DNA of 24,110 bases from CAYHCE01 sp964355015 (GCA_964355015.1 CAYHCE010000042.1:1-24110), one strand, 5' to 3'; numbered from the stretch's first letter, positions 9,410 through 17,379 are shown. Numbers and translations: made by a program. The notes: generated by a model not told the origin, from the letters alone.

Positions 9410-9619
9410 TCAGTCGTTCAGCTGGAGCGACACCTGCTCGCCCGGTAGGGCCACCTCAACGCGCTGCAGGCGGAGTTCCGCCGCCGCGAATCCGCCGAGG
9501 ATGGCTGTGGCCTGATCGACAGGACAGGCACCGGCTGGGGCATCTGCCGGAGCACCACCGGCACAGAGGCGGTGCTGGTGCACACGGGCAGTGCCGAGCC
9601 TCAGACCCGCCCAAGCTGA
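9410..9619 (+). pseudogene. Possible decayed small gene
   Basis: The frame from 9410 to the TGA at 9617-9619 reads like a real small protein: VVQLERHLLAR, then an in-frame TAG at 9446-9448, then HLNALQAEFRRRESAEDG and LIDRTGTGWGICRSTTGTE. After the internal stop there is no ATG, GTG or TTG start until near the C-terminus, so no intact gene can be drawn. The amphipathic helix followed by a Gly/Thr-rich segment is unlike the antisense noise elsewhere. It could be a gene broken by one stop, a sequencing error, or chance. The rest of 9276-9644 contains no gene I can support. Confidence 0.3.
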
Positions 9620-9629
9620 GGCCAGGAGT

Positions 9630-9648
9630 CTGACGGGCTGGCCGTCAG
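9630..9648 (-). terminator. Hairpin at the end of the V-ATPase operon
   Basis: A perfect 7-base inverted repeat (CTGACGG/CCGTCAG) with a 5-base loop spans the stop codon of the A-subunit gene. There is no T run after it on the minus strand, so it is a candidate transcript end or 3' stabilising stem rather than a classical terminator. Confidence 0.4.
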
Positions 9649-11528
9649 CCGGTGGTCACCGGCTCAGCCCACCCAGCGGTAGCCGCAGGTGCCGCGGCAG
9701 CTGTGGGGGCCGGCGGCTGGGCCTGGCTGTTGGCAAGGTCGTGGATCTGCTGCAGAAAGCCCGCGTAGGTGGGGGAGCCGTCCGGGGCGTAATTGAGGTT
9801 CTTGAACAGTCCGGTGAGCCGGGTGAAGAAATCGCGGACAGCCGCCTTGTCCTCGAAGTGGTAGACGCGGTTGACCAGTTCGCAGACCAGATCGAAGGAG
9901 GTTTTCTGGCGCTCGATCGGGGAACTGGAATCCACCTCGTCGAAGGCGTCCTGCTGCAGGTAGGCCATGTCGACAAAGAGGGATTTCTGATAAAGGATGA
10001 AGTCGTCGGTGGTGACGCCCTCTTCGCCAGTCACCTGAATCATCTGGTTCACCGCTTCACCACGGCGCAACAGGTCGGTCATGGCCTGCACGCGATTCAC
10101 CCAGTCTGGGGCGACATGCTTGGCGAACCAGCCCTCGAGCTGGCCGAAATAGCGCGACCAGGAGATCAGGATATCGACTGCGGGATAGAAGCGTTTATAG
10201 GCACGATCCGCACTCAGACCCACGAAGGCCTTCACAGTGCTGAGCGTGGACTGTGTGACAGGCTCCTCGAAGTTGCCGCCGGCCGGAGACACCGTACCGA
10301 TCATGGTGAGGCTGCCCACGCTGCCGTCATTGGTGCGTATGATACCGGCCCGTTCGTACACACTCTTGATCGAGGAATCGAGATAGGCGGGGAAGGCTTC
10401 TTCCCCGGGAATCTCCTCGAGGCGGCCGGAGGTTTCGCGCATCGCCTGGGCCCAGCGCGAGGTGGAATCAGCGATCAACAGCACGTTGTAGCCCATCTGG
10501 CGGTAGTACTCACCCAGGGTGAGGCCTGTGTAGATCGAAGCTTCCCGGGCCGCCACGGGCATGGAGGAAGTGTTGCAGATGATGATCGTGCGATCCATCA
10601 GAGACCCACCGGTATGCGGATCGGCGAGCTGGGGGAACTCGGTGAGCGTTTCCACCACCTCACCGGCCCGCTCCCCGCACGCCACCACGATCACCACATC
10701 CACGTCGGAGTGGCGGGAGATCATGTTCTGCAGCACCGTCTTGCCGGCACCGAAGGGTCCTGGAATACACCCGGTGCCCCCGCGCGCGATGGGCAGGAAG
10801 GTGTCGATGATGCGCTGGGTGGTGATCACCGGCTCCTCGGGAAAGAGACGCTCGGACAGGCGCCGCTCCAGCAGGCCCTGGGGCAGGGGTCGACGCACCG
10901 GCCATTCCTGCGTGAGGGTGAGGGAGCGGGTGTTGCCCCGGGCGTCCCGGATGCGGGCCACCGCCGTGTCGATGGTGAAGGTGCCCTGCTGGATCCAATC
11001 GAGGCTGACCTCCCCAGGTTCGGCGAAGGGAATCATGATCTTGTGGGTGAAGCGGCCCTCCTGCACGGTGCCGAGCACATCACCGGCCCGGAGGCGATCA
11101 CCCATCCGGGCGGTGGACTGGAAGGACCACTTCCGCTCGGGGTCGAGGGGGGCCACCACCACGCCACGGGGCAGGAAGGTGCCATAGCCCGCCGCCAGCC
11201 CGGCCAGCGGATTCTGCAGACCGTCGTACACCTGGCCGAGCAGACCGGGACCGAGGGTGACCGAGAGCAGTTCGCCCGACTGCTCGACGGGATCCCCCAC
11301 GCCCACGCCCTTGGTGCTCTCGTACACCTGGGCGTCGGCCATGGTGCCGTGCACCCGCAGCACCTCGGCCTTGAGACGCTCCTGCCGGTCGCCGTCCTTG
11401 CGGGTCGGGAGGATATAGATCACCTCGTTCTTGATGATCGGACGAGAATGGGTATCCGCCATGGCGATGGTCACCAGGTCGTCCTGAACGGCGACCACGC
11501 GGGCGGCGTTGAAGGTGGCGTCGGTCAT
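9645..11528 (-). CDS. ntpA: V/A-type ATPase catalytic subunit A
   Basis: Catalytic ATPase subunit of the rotary V1/A1 head. The 627-residue product has the P-loop GPFGAGKT at residues 257-264, the catalytic glutamate in CGERAGE (Glu286), LIADSTSRWAQAMRE, and the GTVSPAGGNFEEPVTQ segment. The long insertion before the P-loop that distinguishes A from B is present (roughly residues 110-200). The ATG at 11528 overlaps the DUF2764 stop by 4 bases. The open frame extends upstream to 11678, but that is noise over the neighbour. The last 30 residues are an Ala/Pro-rich tail. It is the last gene of the operon, whereas most A-ATPase operons place A immediately before B. Confidence 0.96.
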   Translation of the reverse strand: MTDATFNAARVVAVQDDLVTIAMADTHSRPIIKNEVIYILPTRKDGDRQERLKAEVLRVHGTMADAQVYESTKGVGVGDPVEQSGELLSVTLGPGLLGQVYDGLQNPLAGLAAGYGTFLPRGVVVAPLDPERKWSFQSTARMGDRLRAGDVLGTVQEGRFTHKIMIPFAEPGEVSLDWIQQGTFTIDTAVARIRDARGNTRSLTLTQEWPVRRPLPQGLLERRLSERLFPEEPVITTQRIIDTFLPIARGGTGCIPGPFGAGKTVLQNMISRHSDVDVVIVVACGERAGEVVETLTEFPQLADPHTGGSLMDRTIIICNTSSMPVAAREASIYTGLTLGEYYRQMGYNVLLIADSTSRWAQAMRETSGRLEEIPGEEAFPAYLDSSIKSVYERAGIIRTNDGSVGSLTMIGTVSPAGGNFEEPVTQSTLSTVKAFVGLSADRAYKRFYPAVDILISWSRYFGQLEGWFAKHVAPDWVNRVQAMTDLLRRGEAVNQMIQVTGEEGVTTDDFILYQKSLFVDMAYLQQDAFDEVDSSSPIERQKTSFDLVCELVNRVYHFEDKAAVRDFFTRLTGLFKNLNYAPDGSPTYAGFLQQIHDLANSQAQPPAPTAAAAPAATAGWAEPVTTG

Positions 11529-12292
11529 CGGTGGGCAGAGACTTGCTGAGGGGCTGAGGCAGTGGCTGGAGCGGCCGTAGGGCGATCGGCATCTACCGCG
11601 TTGATGACACCCTCCAGGGCAGCGTTGACGAGGCCGCCGAACCGCGTCAACGCGGCCTGGGCGTCGTAGTGGGACCATCGATCCACCAGCGCCCAGCGGG
11701 CAACGTACAGCGCAACGGCCTCGAAGTCGAAGTTGTGACCGAAAGAGAGGCGGTCGAGGTCCTTCCAGATCACCCTGAACAGAGTGCGCTCCAGATTCAC
11801 CAGATCTCCCGCTTCCAGATAGTCGCTGACCTCGGGAATCCAGGGGAACACCGCATCGAGACCGAAGGCGGGCGTTCTCCAGCGGCGCTCGATCGGGGTC
11901 ACCCAGGAGCCGAACCCCCAGGGCTGGCCCGTGGGAGGCTCGCCCTCGCCGCGGTGGCGGCGCCGCAGGGCCGCCAGGATCGTTCGCATGTCGAGTCGCT
12001 GGGTCACCATCTGCCGCAGAGTGGGGTTCGAGACCTCGCGGAAGAAGCGGCGCGCCGACTCCAGCAGGCGGGCATCGACCGTTCCATCCGGGCTCTCGTC
12101 ATCCCGCACCACCTGCGAAAGGAAACCCGTCATCTGATCGAGGGTGCGCCGGTCATCGGGGGACAGCAGGGTCAGACGACTCTCCAGCTTCAGCATGGAG
12201 ATGGCCGGCTCCCGCTCCTCGAGCAGACCGCCCAGGGGAGGCAGGCTGGCCATCAGCACGATGTACCGCGTATCCGGAAAGGCAGGACTCAT
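11525..12292 (-). CDS. DUF2764-like V-ATPase operon protein
   Basis: A 255-residue soluble protein with no signal peptide. The N-terminal YIVLMASLPPLG matches the opening pattern I associate with DUF2764, a family found inside chlamydial and verrucomicrobial V-ATPase operons between subunits E and A. It sits in exactly that position here. It is rich in Arg, Leu and Trp, with a helical pattern and a conserved-looking C-terminal half (LERTLFRVIWKDLDRLSFGHNFDFE). By position and size it could replace the missing subunit C as the connector between rotor and head, but that is inference. It overlaps E and A by 4 bases each. Confidence 0.75.
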   Translation of the reverse strand: MSPAFPDTRYIVLMASLPPLGGLLEEREPAISMLKLESRLTLLSPDDRRTLDQMTGFLSQVVRDDESPDGTVDARLLESARRFFREVSNPTLRQMVTQRLDMRTILAALRRRHRGEGEPPTGQPWGFGSWVTPIERRWRTPAFGLDAVFPWIPEVSDYLEAGDLVNLERTLFRVIWKDLDRLSFGHNFDFEAVALYVARWALVDRWSHYDAQAALTRFGGLVNAALEGVINAVDADRPTAAPATASAPQQVSAHR

Positions 12293-12990
12293 TTCACGAT
12301 TCCCTCCAGCAGGGCCCTGAAGCGGGGTTGCAGGTGCTGGAGGATGGCCTCGGATACAGCCGCGTCGCTGAGGTCGAGTTCCACTTCGCGGTCAACCAGC
12401 CGCATCCGCATGCCGGTCTGGTTGTCGGATGCGACTCCGAATGTCACGCCCTCGCGTAGCAAGCCGCGGGAAACGAGCTGAACAAAATGGGTGAGCACGC
12501 CGCTTTCAAGCTCCTGGGGATGCTGGCTCAGCTCCTCCAGGCCGGTGACGTGACGAGGCAGGATCACTTCGATCTGTTCGGAGCGATCGGCCTCCTCGCG
12601 CACGCGTCCCACCACCTCCAGGATCATCTTCTCGAGGATCTCCTGTTTCTGCTGCTCCCCCCCCACCAGCTGGCGCACCTCGCCCCGGAACTGCTCCATC
12701 AGCTGCGACTTGAGGGCCAGAACCGCATCCCGCAGGGCCAGCTCCAGGGCCTGCCTGCCTGAGCTTTCCAGGGTTTCCGCTTCCAGGCGTGCTTCCTGCA
12801 CGATCTGATCGGCCTGCTGTTCGGCCTGATCGAGAGTGCGCCTGGCCGCGGCCCGGGCATCGGCCACCAGCTGGTCGGCCTGGCTCTGGCCGGCGGCCAC
12901 ACCCTGGTCGCGCAGGCGTGCGATCAGTTCGTCGACCCCGGCGGCCACCTTGGCCGGTGTGTCTTCACGCTTGGTTCGGGACTTGGGCAT
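12289..12990 (-). CDS. ntpE: V/A-type ATPase peripheral stalk subunit E
   Basis: Peripheral stalk (stator) protein. The 233-residue sequence begins with a basic segment (MPKSRTKRED), followed by a long heptad-like helix of roughly residues 15-120, rich in Ala, Glu, Gln and Arg (ADQLVADARAAARRTLDQAE, QADQIVQEARLEAETL). A globular C-terminal domain includes VILPRHVTGLEELSQ and ends HLQPRFRALLEGIVK. This is the architecture of subunit E. No separate subunit G is visible beside it, although E and G normally pair in the stalk. It starts 33 bases after the K stop, the only real gap in the operon, and overlaps the DUF2764 gene by 4 bases. Confidence 0.85.
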   Translation of the reverse strand: MPKSRTKREDTPAKVAAGVDELIARLRDQGVAAGQSQADQLVADARAAARRTLDQAEQQADQIVQEARLEAETLESSGRQALELALRDAVLALKSQLMEQFRGEVRQLVGGEQQKQEILEKMILEVVGRVREEADRSEQIEVILPRHVTGLEELSQHPQELESGVLTHFVQLVSRGLLREGVTFGVASDNQTGMRMRLVDREVELDLSDAAVSEAILQHLQPRFRALLEGIVK

Positions 12991-13023
12991 CGAACTGCAG
13001 GGCAGAGGTGAGAGGGTGGCTGG

Positions 13024-13479
13024 TCACTTGCTGGAGATGCCGCCGACGAGCACAAGGGCAAACACGAAGGCGAAGACGGCGAAGCCTTCCACGATGGCGG
13101 CGGGCGCCAGGGAGATGCCGAAGATCTCCGGCTTCGACTTCGATGCGGAGATCGCCGCGGCGCAACAGATGCCCTGGTAGATGGCTGCGATCATGAAGGC
13201 GAGCCCGGACAGCACACCCAGCCCGAACAGGGCACCGGCATTGCCTGGCAGCACCGGCCGGTTGAGGATGAACATCACCACGATGCCGTAGATCGACATC
13301 GTGGAGGGAAGCGCGGCAAGGCCGACGAAACGACCGTAACCGCTGTTGACTTCCAGCATCGCCCCGATCGCAGCCTGACCGGCGATGGCGCAGCCGATCG
13401 AGGAACCGATGGCACCGAGGGCCACCGGTGCGTAGATGCCGATCCAGCCGAGCACGAGTTGAGAGAATTGATCGTTCAA
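13024..13479 (-). CDS. ntpK: V-type ATPase membrane rotor subunit K (proteolipid, TTG start)
   Basis: Proteolipid that forms the ion-carrying rotor ring. From the TTG start it has 151 residues and four transmembrane helices in two hairpins, the duplicated V-type arrangement. The ion-binding glutamate is Glu131 in the last helix (AAIVEGFAVFAF). IYQGICCAAA holds Gln102, and ALPSTMSIYG holds Thr60, Met61 and Tyr64. The TTG at 13479 overlaps the I stop (TTGA), with a GGAG Shine-Dalgarno 8 bases upstream. The first Met in the frame is after helix 1, so an ATG start would destroy the protein. Annotation pipelines could easily miss or truncate this gene, because the open frame is embedded in a longer antisense-like frame reaching 14046. 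Confidence 0.92.
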   Translation of the reverse strand: MNDQFSQLVLGWIGIYAPVALGAIGSSIGCAIAGQAAIGAMLEVNSGYGRFVGLAALPSTMSIYGIVVMFILNRPVLPGNAGALFGLGVLSGLAFMIAAIYQGICCAAAISASKSKPEIFGISLAPAAIVEGFAVFAFVFALVLVGGISSK

Positions 13480-15284
13480 GAGGAAATCTCCTGTTTGATG
13501 AAAGGCCTGAAGGGAAAGCCTTCCCCGGAAAGGCCCCAGTTGAAGAATTCGATGAAGTTCAACCGAAGGCCGTGGACGAATCCGCTGACGATGGCCAGCA
13601 ACAGATTGATGCCATGGCCCAGCACAAGAATCAACAGTGCGAGCGGTACACCCAATGCTAGGCCAGATCGCGAGACCTGCCCAGCCAGCTGATTGAAGGT
13701 CACCGCCAGGGATGCACTCGCCAGCCCAAGGGCGAAGAGTCGGAGATAACTCATCACATCCCCGAACAGGCTCAACATCTTCATGAGCGATTCCAGGCCC
13801 TCCAGCAGGCGCAACAGCAGATCGGCCGGACGCTTGACGGGATGTTCGCTGCTGAACAGCAGAACGGTCAGCAGTCCACCGGCGATCAGTCCGATGCCCG
13901 GGTTGAAATAGGGGGCTACCCCGCCGCCGAGATACAGCGTCACTCCGCCCAGGATCACCGCCATCCAGCCGATCGGAGGGGCCTTCTTCGCAAGAGAGCG
14001 GGCTCGCAGGGCCACGATGCCGTTGGCCATCAGCAGGTGGATACATCCGACCACCACCGACAGCTTTATCTCCGCACTGAAATCATAGAGATTCAGCAGC
14101 TTGAATCGCGCCAGCAGGGAACCCGGCGGGGGATCGATACCGAAATAGCATCCGATCAGAATGCCGTACACGAGCGACATCAACAGCCCGACCACCGCCA
14201 GAATGCGGAAGTGGCGGCCGCTCGGCGAACGGCCCATCGCCTTCCATTTCACGGCCACCAGCAGCCCCAGCACCAGGGCATAGCCGGCGTCGGCCATGAT
14301 GATTGCGAAGAAGAACGCAAACGAGAAAAACACCATGATCGAGGGATCCCAGTCTCTATAGGCGGGTGTCTCGTAGAAGGTCACCAGATCCTGGCCGCCG
14401 CTGAGGAAGGAGGGATTGCGCAACAGGGTAGGCGGGTTGTCCTTCGGCTCCGGCACTTCGGCCAGGTAGGCCAGACCGTGCTGGCGGGTGAAGGCGTCGA
14501 GACGAGGCAGGGCGGGGCGTGGGATCCAGCCCTGAAGTTGCAGCAGCGTGCTGTCGTCGAGTGCCATGCCGCTGGCCTGCTGCCGCGCCTGGGCGTCCTC
14601 GGCCTGGGAGAGGTGCTTGGAGAGCAGAAAGATCCAGCGGCTGAGCGATTCGTGCTCCGCCTCCACATCCTCCAGGTCGGTGCGGGCGGTATCGAGCTGG
14701 TGGCTCACATCGCGATGCGACAGGAATCCCACATGGGAGCGCGGCACCGGCAGGAGGGCAGGGTCGGGTTCCTGTTCAGCGATCAGGGCGTAATAGCCGT
14801 TGCGGGCGCTTTCGTGCAGGCGCTGCCAGGGCACATTCATACCGCTCAGGGCCTGGCGGAATGCGGCGGCCTTGGGAGGGGGCACACGATAGAACCAGAG
14901 GCGGAAGCCCGCCAGGGTTTCGATGTCGGGGAGTTCGAAGTTTCCCCAGTGTTTCAGTTCCTCGAGCCGCTTGCGGAGCGTCAGCACCCGATCCTCGGCC
15001 TCCCGCTTCCGCTGGCGGTTGGCCAGGGCCTCGGCCACGATGCGATCGAAATCAAAGTCAGCATCCACCCGCGTCTGATGGCGCCGATGCCTCACGTCCA
15101 TCAGATAGCGGAGGGCCTGGCGGGCGTCCTCGCTGGGCCGCGACGCGACGAAATTCACCTCCTCCAGGGCCTCGGCCAGAGGAATCAGATGTACGCAGCC
15201 CAGGCTCTGCAGACCATCGAGGAGATGCTCCCGGTCGGCGGAGAGCCCGAGCAGGGTGACCTTGGCGAGAGGGATGATCGTCAT
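13476..15284 (-). CDS. ntpI: V/A-type ATPase membrane stator subunit I (a-subunit, 116 kDa family)
   Basis: Membrane stator that forms the two half-channels next to the rotor and links to the peripheral stalk. The 602-residue protein starts with the family pattern LAKVTLLGLSADREHLLDGL, followed by about 300 cytoplasmic residues with coiled-coil stretches. The C-terminal half is membrane-embedded: IMVFFSFAFFFAIIMADAGY, then further helices, and VMSYLRLFALGLASASLAV, which carries the essential arginine. It overlaps D by 4 bases at the start and K by 3 bases at the end. Its size is in the normal bacterial range. Confidence 0.94.
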   Translation of the reverse strand: MTIIPLAKVTLLGLSADREHLLDGLQSLGCVHLIPLAEALEEVNFVASRPSEDARQALRYLMDVRHRRHQTRVDADFDFDRIVAEALANRQRKREAEDRVLTLRKRLEELKHWGNFELPDIETLAGFRLWFYRVPPPKAAAFRQALSGMNVPWQRLHESARNGYYALIAEQEPDPALLPVPRSHVGFLSHRDVSHQLDTARTDLEDVEAEHESLSRWIFLLSKHLSQAEDAQARQQASGMALDDSTLLQLQGWIPRPALPRLDAFTRQHGLAYLAEVPEPKDNPPTLLRNPSFLSGGQDLVTFYETPAYRDWDPSIMVFFSFAFFFAIIMADAGYALVLGLLVAVKWKAMGRSPSGRHFRILAVVGLLMSLVYGILIGCYFGIDPPPGSLLARFKLLNLYDFSAEIKLSVVVGCIHLLMANGIVALRARSLAKKAPPIGWMAVILGGVTLYLGGGVAPYFNPGIGLIAGGLLTVLLFSSEHPVKRPADLLLRLLEGLESLMKMLSLFGDVMSYLRLFALGLASASLAVTFNQLAGQVSRSGLALGVPLALLILVLGHGINLLLAIVSGFVHGLRLNFIEFFNWGLSGEGFPFRPFIKQEISS

Positions 15285-15892
15285 GGCACCAGGGGGGATG
15301 GGTTCTGTTTCTTGCGCTTGGCGATCTTGGAATTCACCACGCCGGCGCGCTCGGCATCACCCAGATAGATCACGATCTTCTTGATGTTGCTGCGGGCCCG
15401 GGGAATCAGCACCTTGTCGAACAGGTTGAAGCGCTGGGTCACCTTGCGCTCGGCCTGCCGCAGCAGCTCCAGTCGTTGCCGGGCCACGTTCAGCTGCAAC
15501 TGATTGCGGATGGCCTCCTGCAGCCAGACCACCACGGCGTCCACCCAGAAGGGGCGGGTCAGCAGACCGTAATCGGCTGTCCGGAAGTCCACTCCTTCCA
15601 GCTTCGGCAGACGCGTGCCCATCAGGTTCTCCTCCGACTGGTGGACGGACGCGATGGTCACCAGATCCGAAAGGTCGATGTGCTCATTGGCCAGCATCGG
15701 GCAGGTGCGTCCCACCTCCGCCTCGATGTCGGACGCCCGGGCCAGGGTCTGGGCCAGCTGGCGTCGTGCGATTTCCCGCTGCGCCCCCAGCAGGCGGCGT
15801 TTGAGATCCAGTGACGGCAGCACATTGTGATAGGTCTTGAGCAGACCCTTCTGCCGGCTGAGCTCAGCCTTGGTAAGGGAGAGTCTGCTCAT
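15281..15892 (-). CDS. ntpD: V/A-type ATPase central stalk subunit D
   Basis: Central rotor shaft that transmits torque between the A3B3 head and the membrane ring. From the ATG at 15892 the product is 203 residues. Two long helices are predicted, at the N-terminus (LSLTKAELSRQKGLLKTYHN, KRRLLGAQREIARRQLAQ) and C-terminus (LELLRQAERKVTQRFNLFDK and LIPRARSNIKKIVIYLGD), as expected for subunit D. The ATG overlaps the B stop by 4 bases. The frame is open upstream to 15979, but those extra residues lie over the B gene and are not homologous. A subunit F, normally bound to D, is not visible in the operon. Confidence 0.93.
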   Translation of the reverse strand: MSRLSLTKAELSRQKGLLKTYHNVLPSLDLKRRLLGAQREIARRQLAQTLARASDIEAEVGRTCPMLANEHIDLSDLVTIASVHQSEENLMGTRLPKLEGVDFRTADYGLLTRPFWVDAVVVWLQEAIRNQLQLNVARQRLELLRQAERKVTQRFNLFDKVLIPRARSNIKKIVIYLGDAERAGVVNSKIAKRKKQNPSPLVP

Positions 15893-17250
15893 GCTGCCGC
15901 GGCGGGTTGCGGGACTTGCTTCGGAAAGTACTTGTCGATCAGCTCCTGCTTCATCAGCAGTTCCTGTGGTTCGAAGCACTCGGAGAGGGTCTGCCAGGCC
16001 AGATCCAGTGCGGCCTCCAACTGCAGGTCCACGTTGATGTCCATGAAGCGCTGGCGGAAGAGGTCGCCGAAGCGGATGAGTTTCTGGTCGTAGTCGGAGA
16101 GTTCGAAGGCCATGGCCTGTTTCTGCTGCGCATCCCTCGCACCGGCGTACAACCGGATCGTGGTGTTCATGATCTGGCTGTGGTCCTCCCGGGTCACCTT
16201 GCCGATCACGTTCTGCTTGAGCCGCGACAGTGAGCCGAAGGGATCGATCATGCCGTCATGCAGATAGAATTGACCCTCGGTGATGTAGCCGGTGTTGTCC
16301 GGAACCGGGTGGGTCACGTCATCCCCGGGCATGGTGGTCACAGTGAGCACAGTGACGGAGCCTCCCTTGGCGTAGTCGGCGGCCTTTTCGTAGCGACGGG
16401 CCAGCTGGGAGTAGAGATCACCGGGATAGCCGCGGTTGGCCGGCACCTGATCCATGGAGATGCTGATCTCCTTGAGAGCATCAGCAAAGGAGGTCATGTC
16501 GCTGAGAAGCACCAGAACGCGCTTGCCTTCCTCCACCGCGAACTTCTCGGCCACTGCCAGGGCCATATCGGGAATCAGGATCCTCTCCACGATCGGGTCC
16601 GAAGCAAGATTCACGAACATCACCGTGCGGGGGAAAACCCCGGCCTCCTCGAAGGTCATGCGGAAGGAGTAGTAGTCGTCAAAGATCAGACCGAGCCCGC
16701 CGAACACCACGATGTCGGCATCCGCCTGAATGCCGATCCGGGCCAGGAAGGGATTGAACGGTTCACCGGAGACCGAAAAGATCGGAATCTTCTGACTCTC
16801 CACCAGACAGTTGTAGATGTCGATCATCGGCACGTTCGTGCGGATCATCCTGGAGGCGAGGATGCGGCACATCGGATTCACTGACGGACCACCGATCGCC
16901 ACCCGTGGATCCTGGGTCAGATCGGGCCCACCATCAATGGGCTCGCCGGTGCCGCGGAACACCCGGCCGAGGATGTTGCCGGAATAGGTTGCCGTCATCG
17001 GGTGGCCGAGAAAGCGCACCTTGGAATTGGTGGAGACCCCCTTGGTACCGCGAAAGACCTGGAGAGCCACCGAGTTCTGCTTCAGGTCGATCACCTGGGC
17101 CAGCGAGGAACTGCCATCGGCGTTCTGCAGCAGCGCCAGATCGTTGAAGCGGGGTGCAGCTTCCCCACCCTCTGTCCCCGGTGGCACCTCGATCCGGATG
17201 ATTTCGCCCACGATCTCCAGAATCTTGGAGTAACTGATCAGGTCAGACAT
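15889..17250 (-). CDS. ntpB: V/A-type ATPase regulatory subunit B
   Basis: Non-catalytic nucleotide-binding subunit that alternates with A in the head. The 453-residue sequence has typical B features: VFRGTKGVSTNSKVRFLG, GRVFRGTGEPIDGGP, no canonical P-loop, SVSGEPFNPFLARIG, LLSDMTSFADALKEIS, and NRGYPGDLYSQLARRYEKA. The C-terminus is a helical bundle ending in an Ala/Pro tail. It is the first gene of the operon. The ATG at 17250 follows a short putative leader, with a TACAAT -10 candidate only about 16 bases upstream and a dyad where the -35 region would be. Confidence 0.96.
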   Translation of the reverse strand: MSDLISYSKILEIVGEIIRIEVPPGTEGGEAAPRFNDLALLQNADGSSSLAQVIDLKQNSVALQVFRGTKGVSTNSKVRFLGHPMTATYSGNILGRVFRGTGEPIDGGPDLTQDPRVAIGGPSVNPMCRILASRMIRTNVPMIDIYNCLVESQKIPIFSVSGEPFNPFLARIGIQADADIVVFGGLGLIFDDYYSFRMTFEEAGVFPRTVMFVNLASDPIVERILIPDMALAVAEKFAVEEGKRVLVLLSDMTSFADALKEISISMDQVPANRGYPGDLYSQLARRYEKAADYAKGGSVTVLTVTTMPGDDVTHPVPDNTGYITEGQFYLHDGMIDPFGSLSRLKQNVIGKVTREDHSQIMNTTIRLYAGARDAQQKQAMAFELSDYDQKLIRFGDLFRQRFMDINVDLQLEAALDLAWQTLSECFEPQELLMKQELIDKYFPKQVPQPAAAA

Positions 17251-17265
17251 CAGGGCATTGCCGCA

Positions 17266-17304
17266 ATTGTAGAAATCAGGCAGCAGGCAGGCTGCCTGCA
17301 GGCA
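17266..17304 (-). promoter_or_regulatory. Putative V-ATPase operon promoter with overlapping dyads
   Basis: On the minus strand TACAAT (17271-17266) is a five-of-six match to a -10 box. No consensus -35 is present at the right distance. That position holds a perfect 8-base inverted repeat around one base, GCAGGCAGGCTGCCTGC (17283-17299), overlapping a perfect 12-base palindrome TGCCTGCAGGCA (17293-17304). This layout suits an activator or repressor site, but it is inferred from sequence alone. Confidence 0.4.
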
Positions 17305-17349
17305 ACGATTCGCCTGTCTCCAGGTCCTCCGTCTACCCGGAAGGCTAGG

Positions 17350-17379
17350 TTGCTCTCCTCGGGGGGCAAGAGTTTTTTT
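17350..17379 (+). terminator. Plus-strand terminator-like hairpin with T tract
   Basis: TTGCTCTC pairs with GGGGGCAA (17350-17369) through 8 base pairs including two G-U pairs, with a CTCG loop. Three bases later comes a run of seven T (17373-17379). This is a good factor-independent terminator for plus-strand transcription, yet no plus-strand gene lies upstream. Confidence 0.45.

Noticed and set aside
9406..9633. 75-codon ATG-started plus-strand frame overlapping the candidate pseudogene
   Set aside because: Its product is Arg/Pro-rich noise, while the other frame of the same stretch reads more like protein.
9591..11549. 652-codon plus-strand frame antisense to the A-subunit gene
   Set aside because: It covers the A subunit, whose P-loop and catalytic motifs are unambiguous. 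The plus-strand product is His/Gly-rich with no domain pattern.
13842..15368. 508-codon plus-strand frame antisense to the I subunit
   Set aside because: Same cause: GC-rich antisense frame rich in His, Gln and Arg, with no signal or domain.
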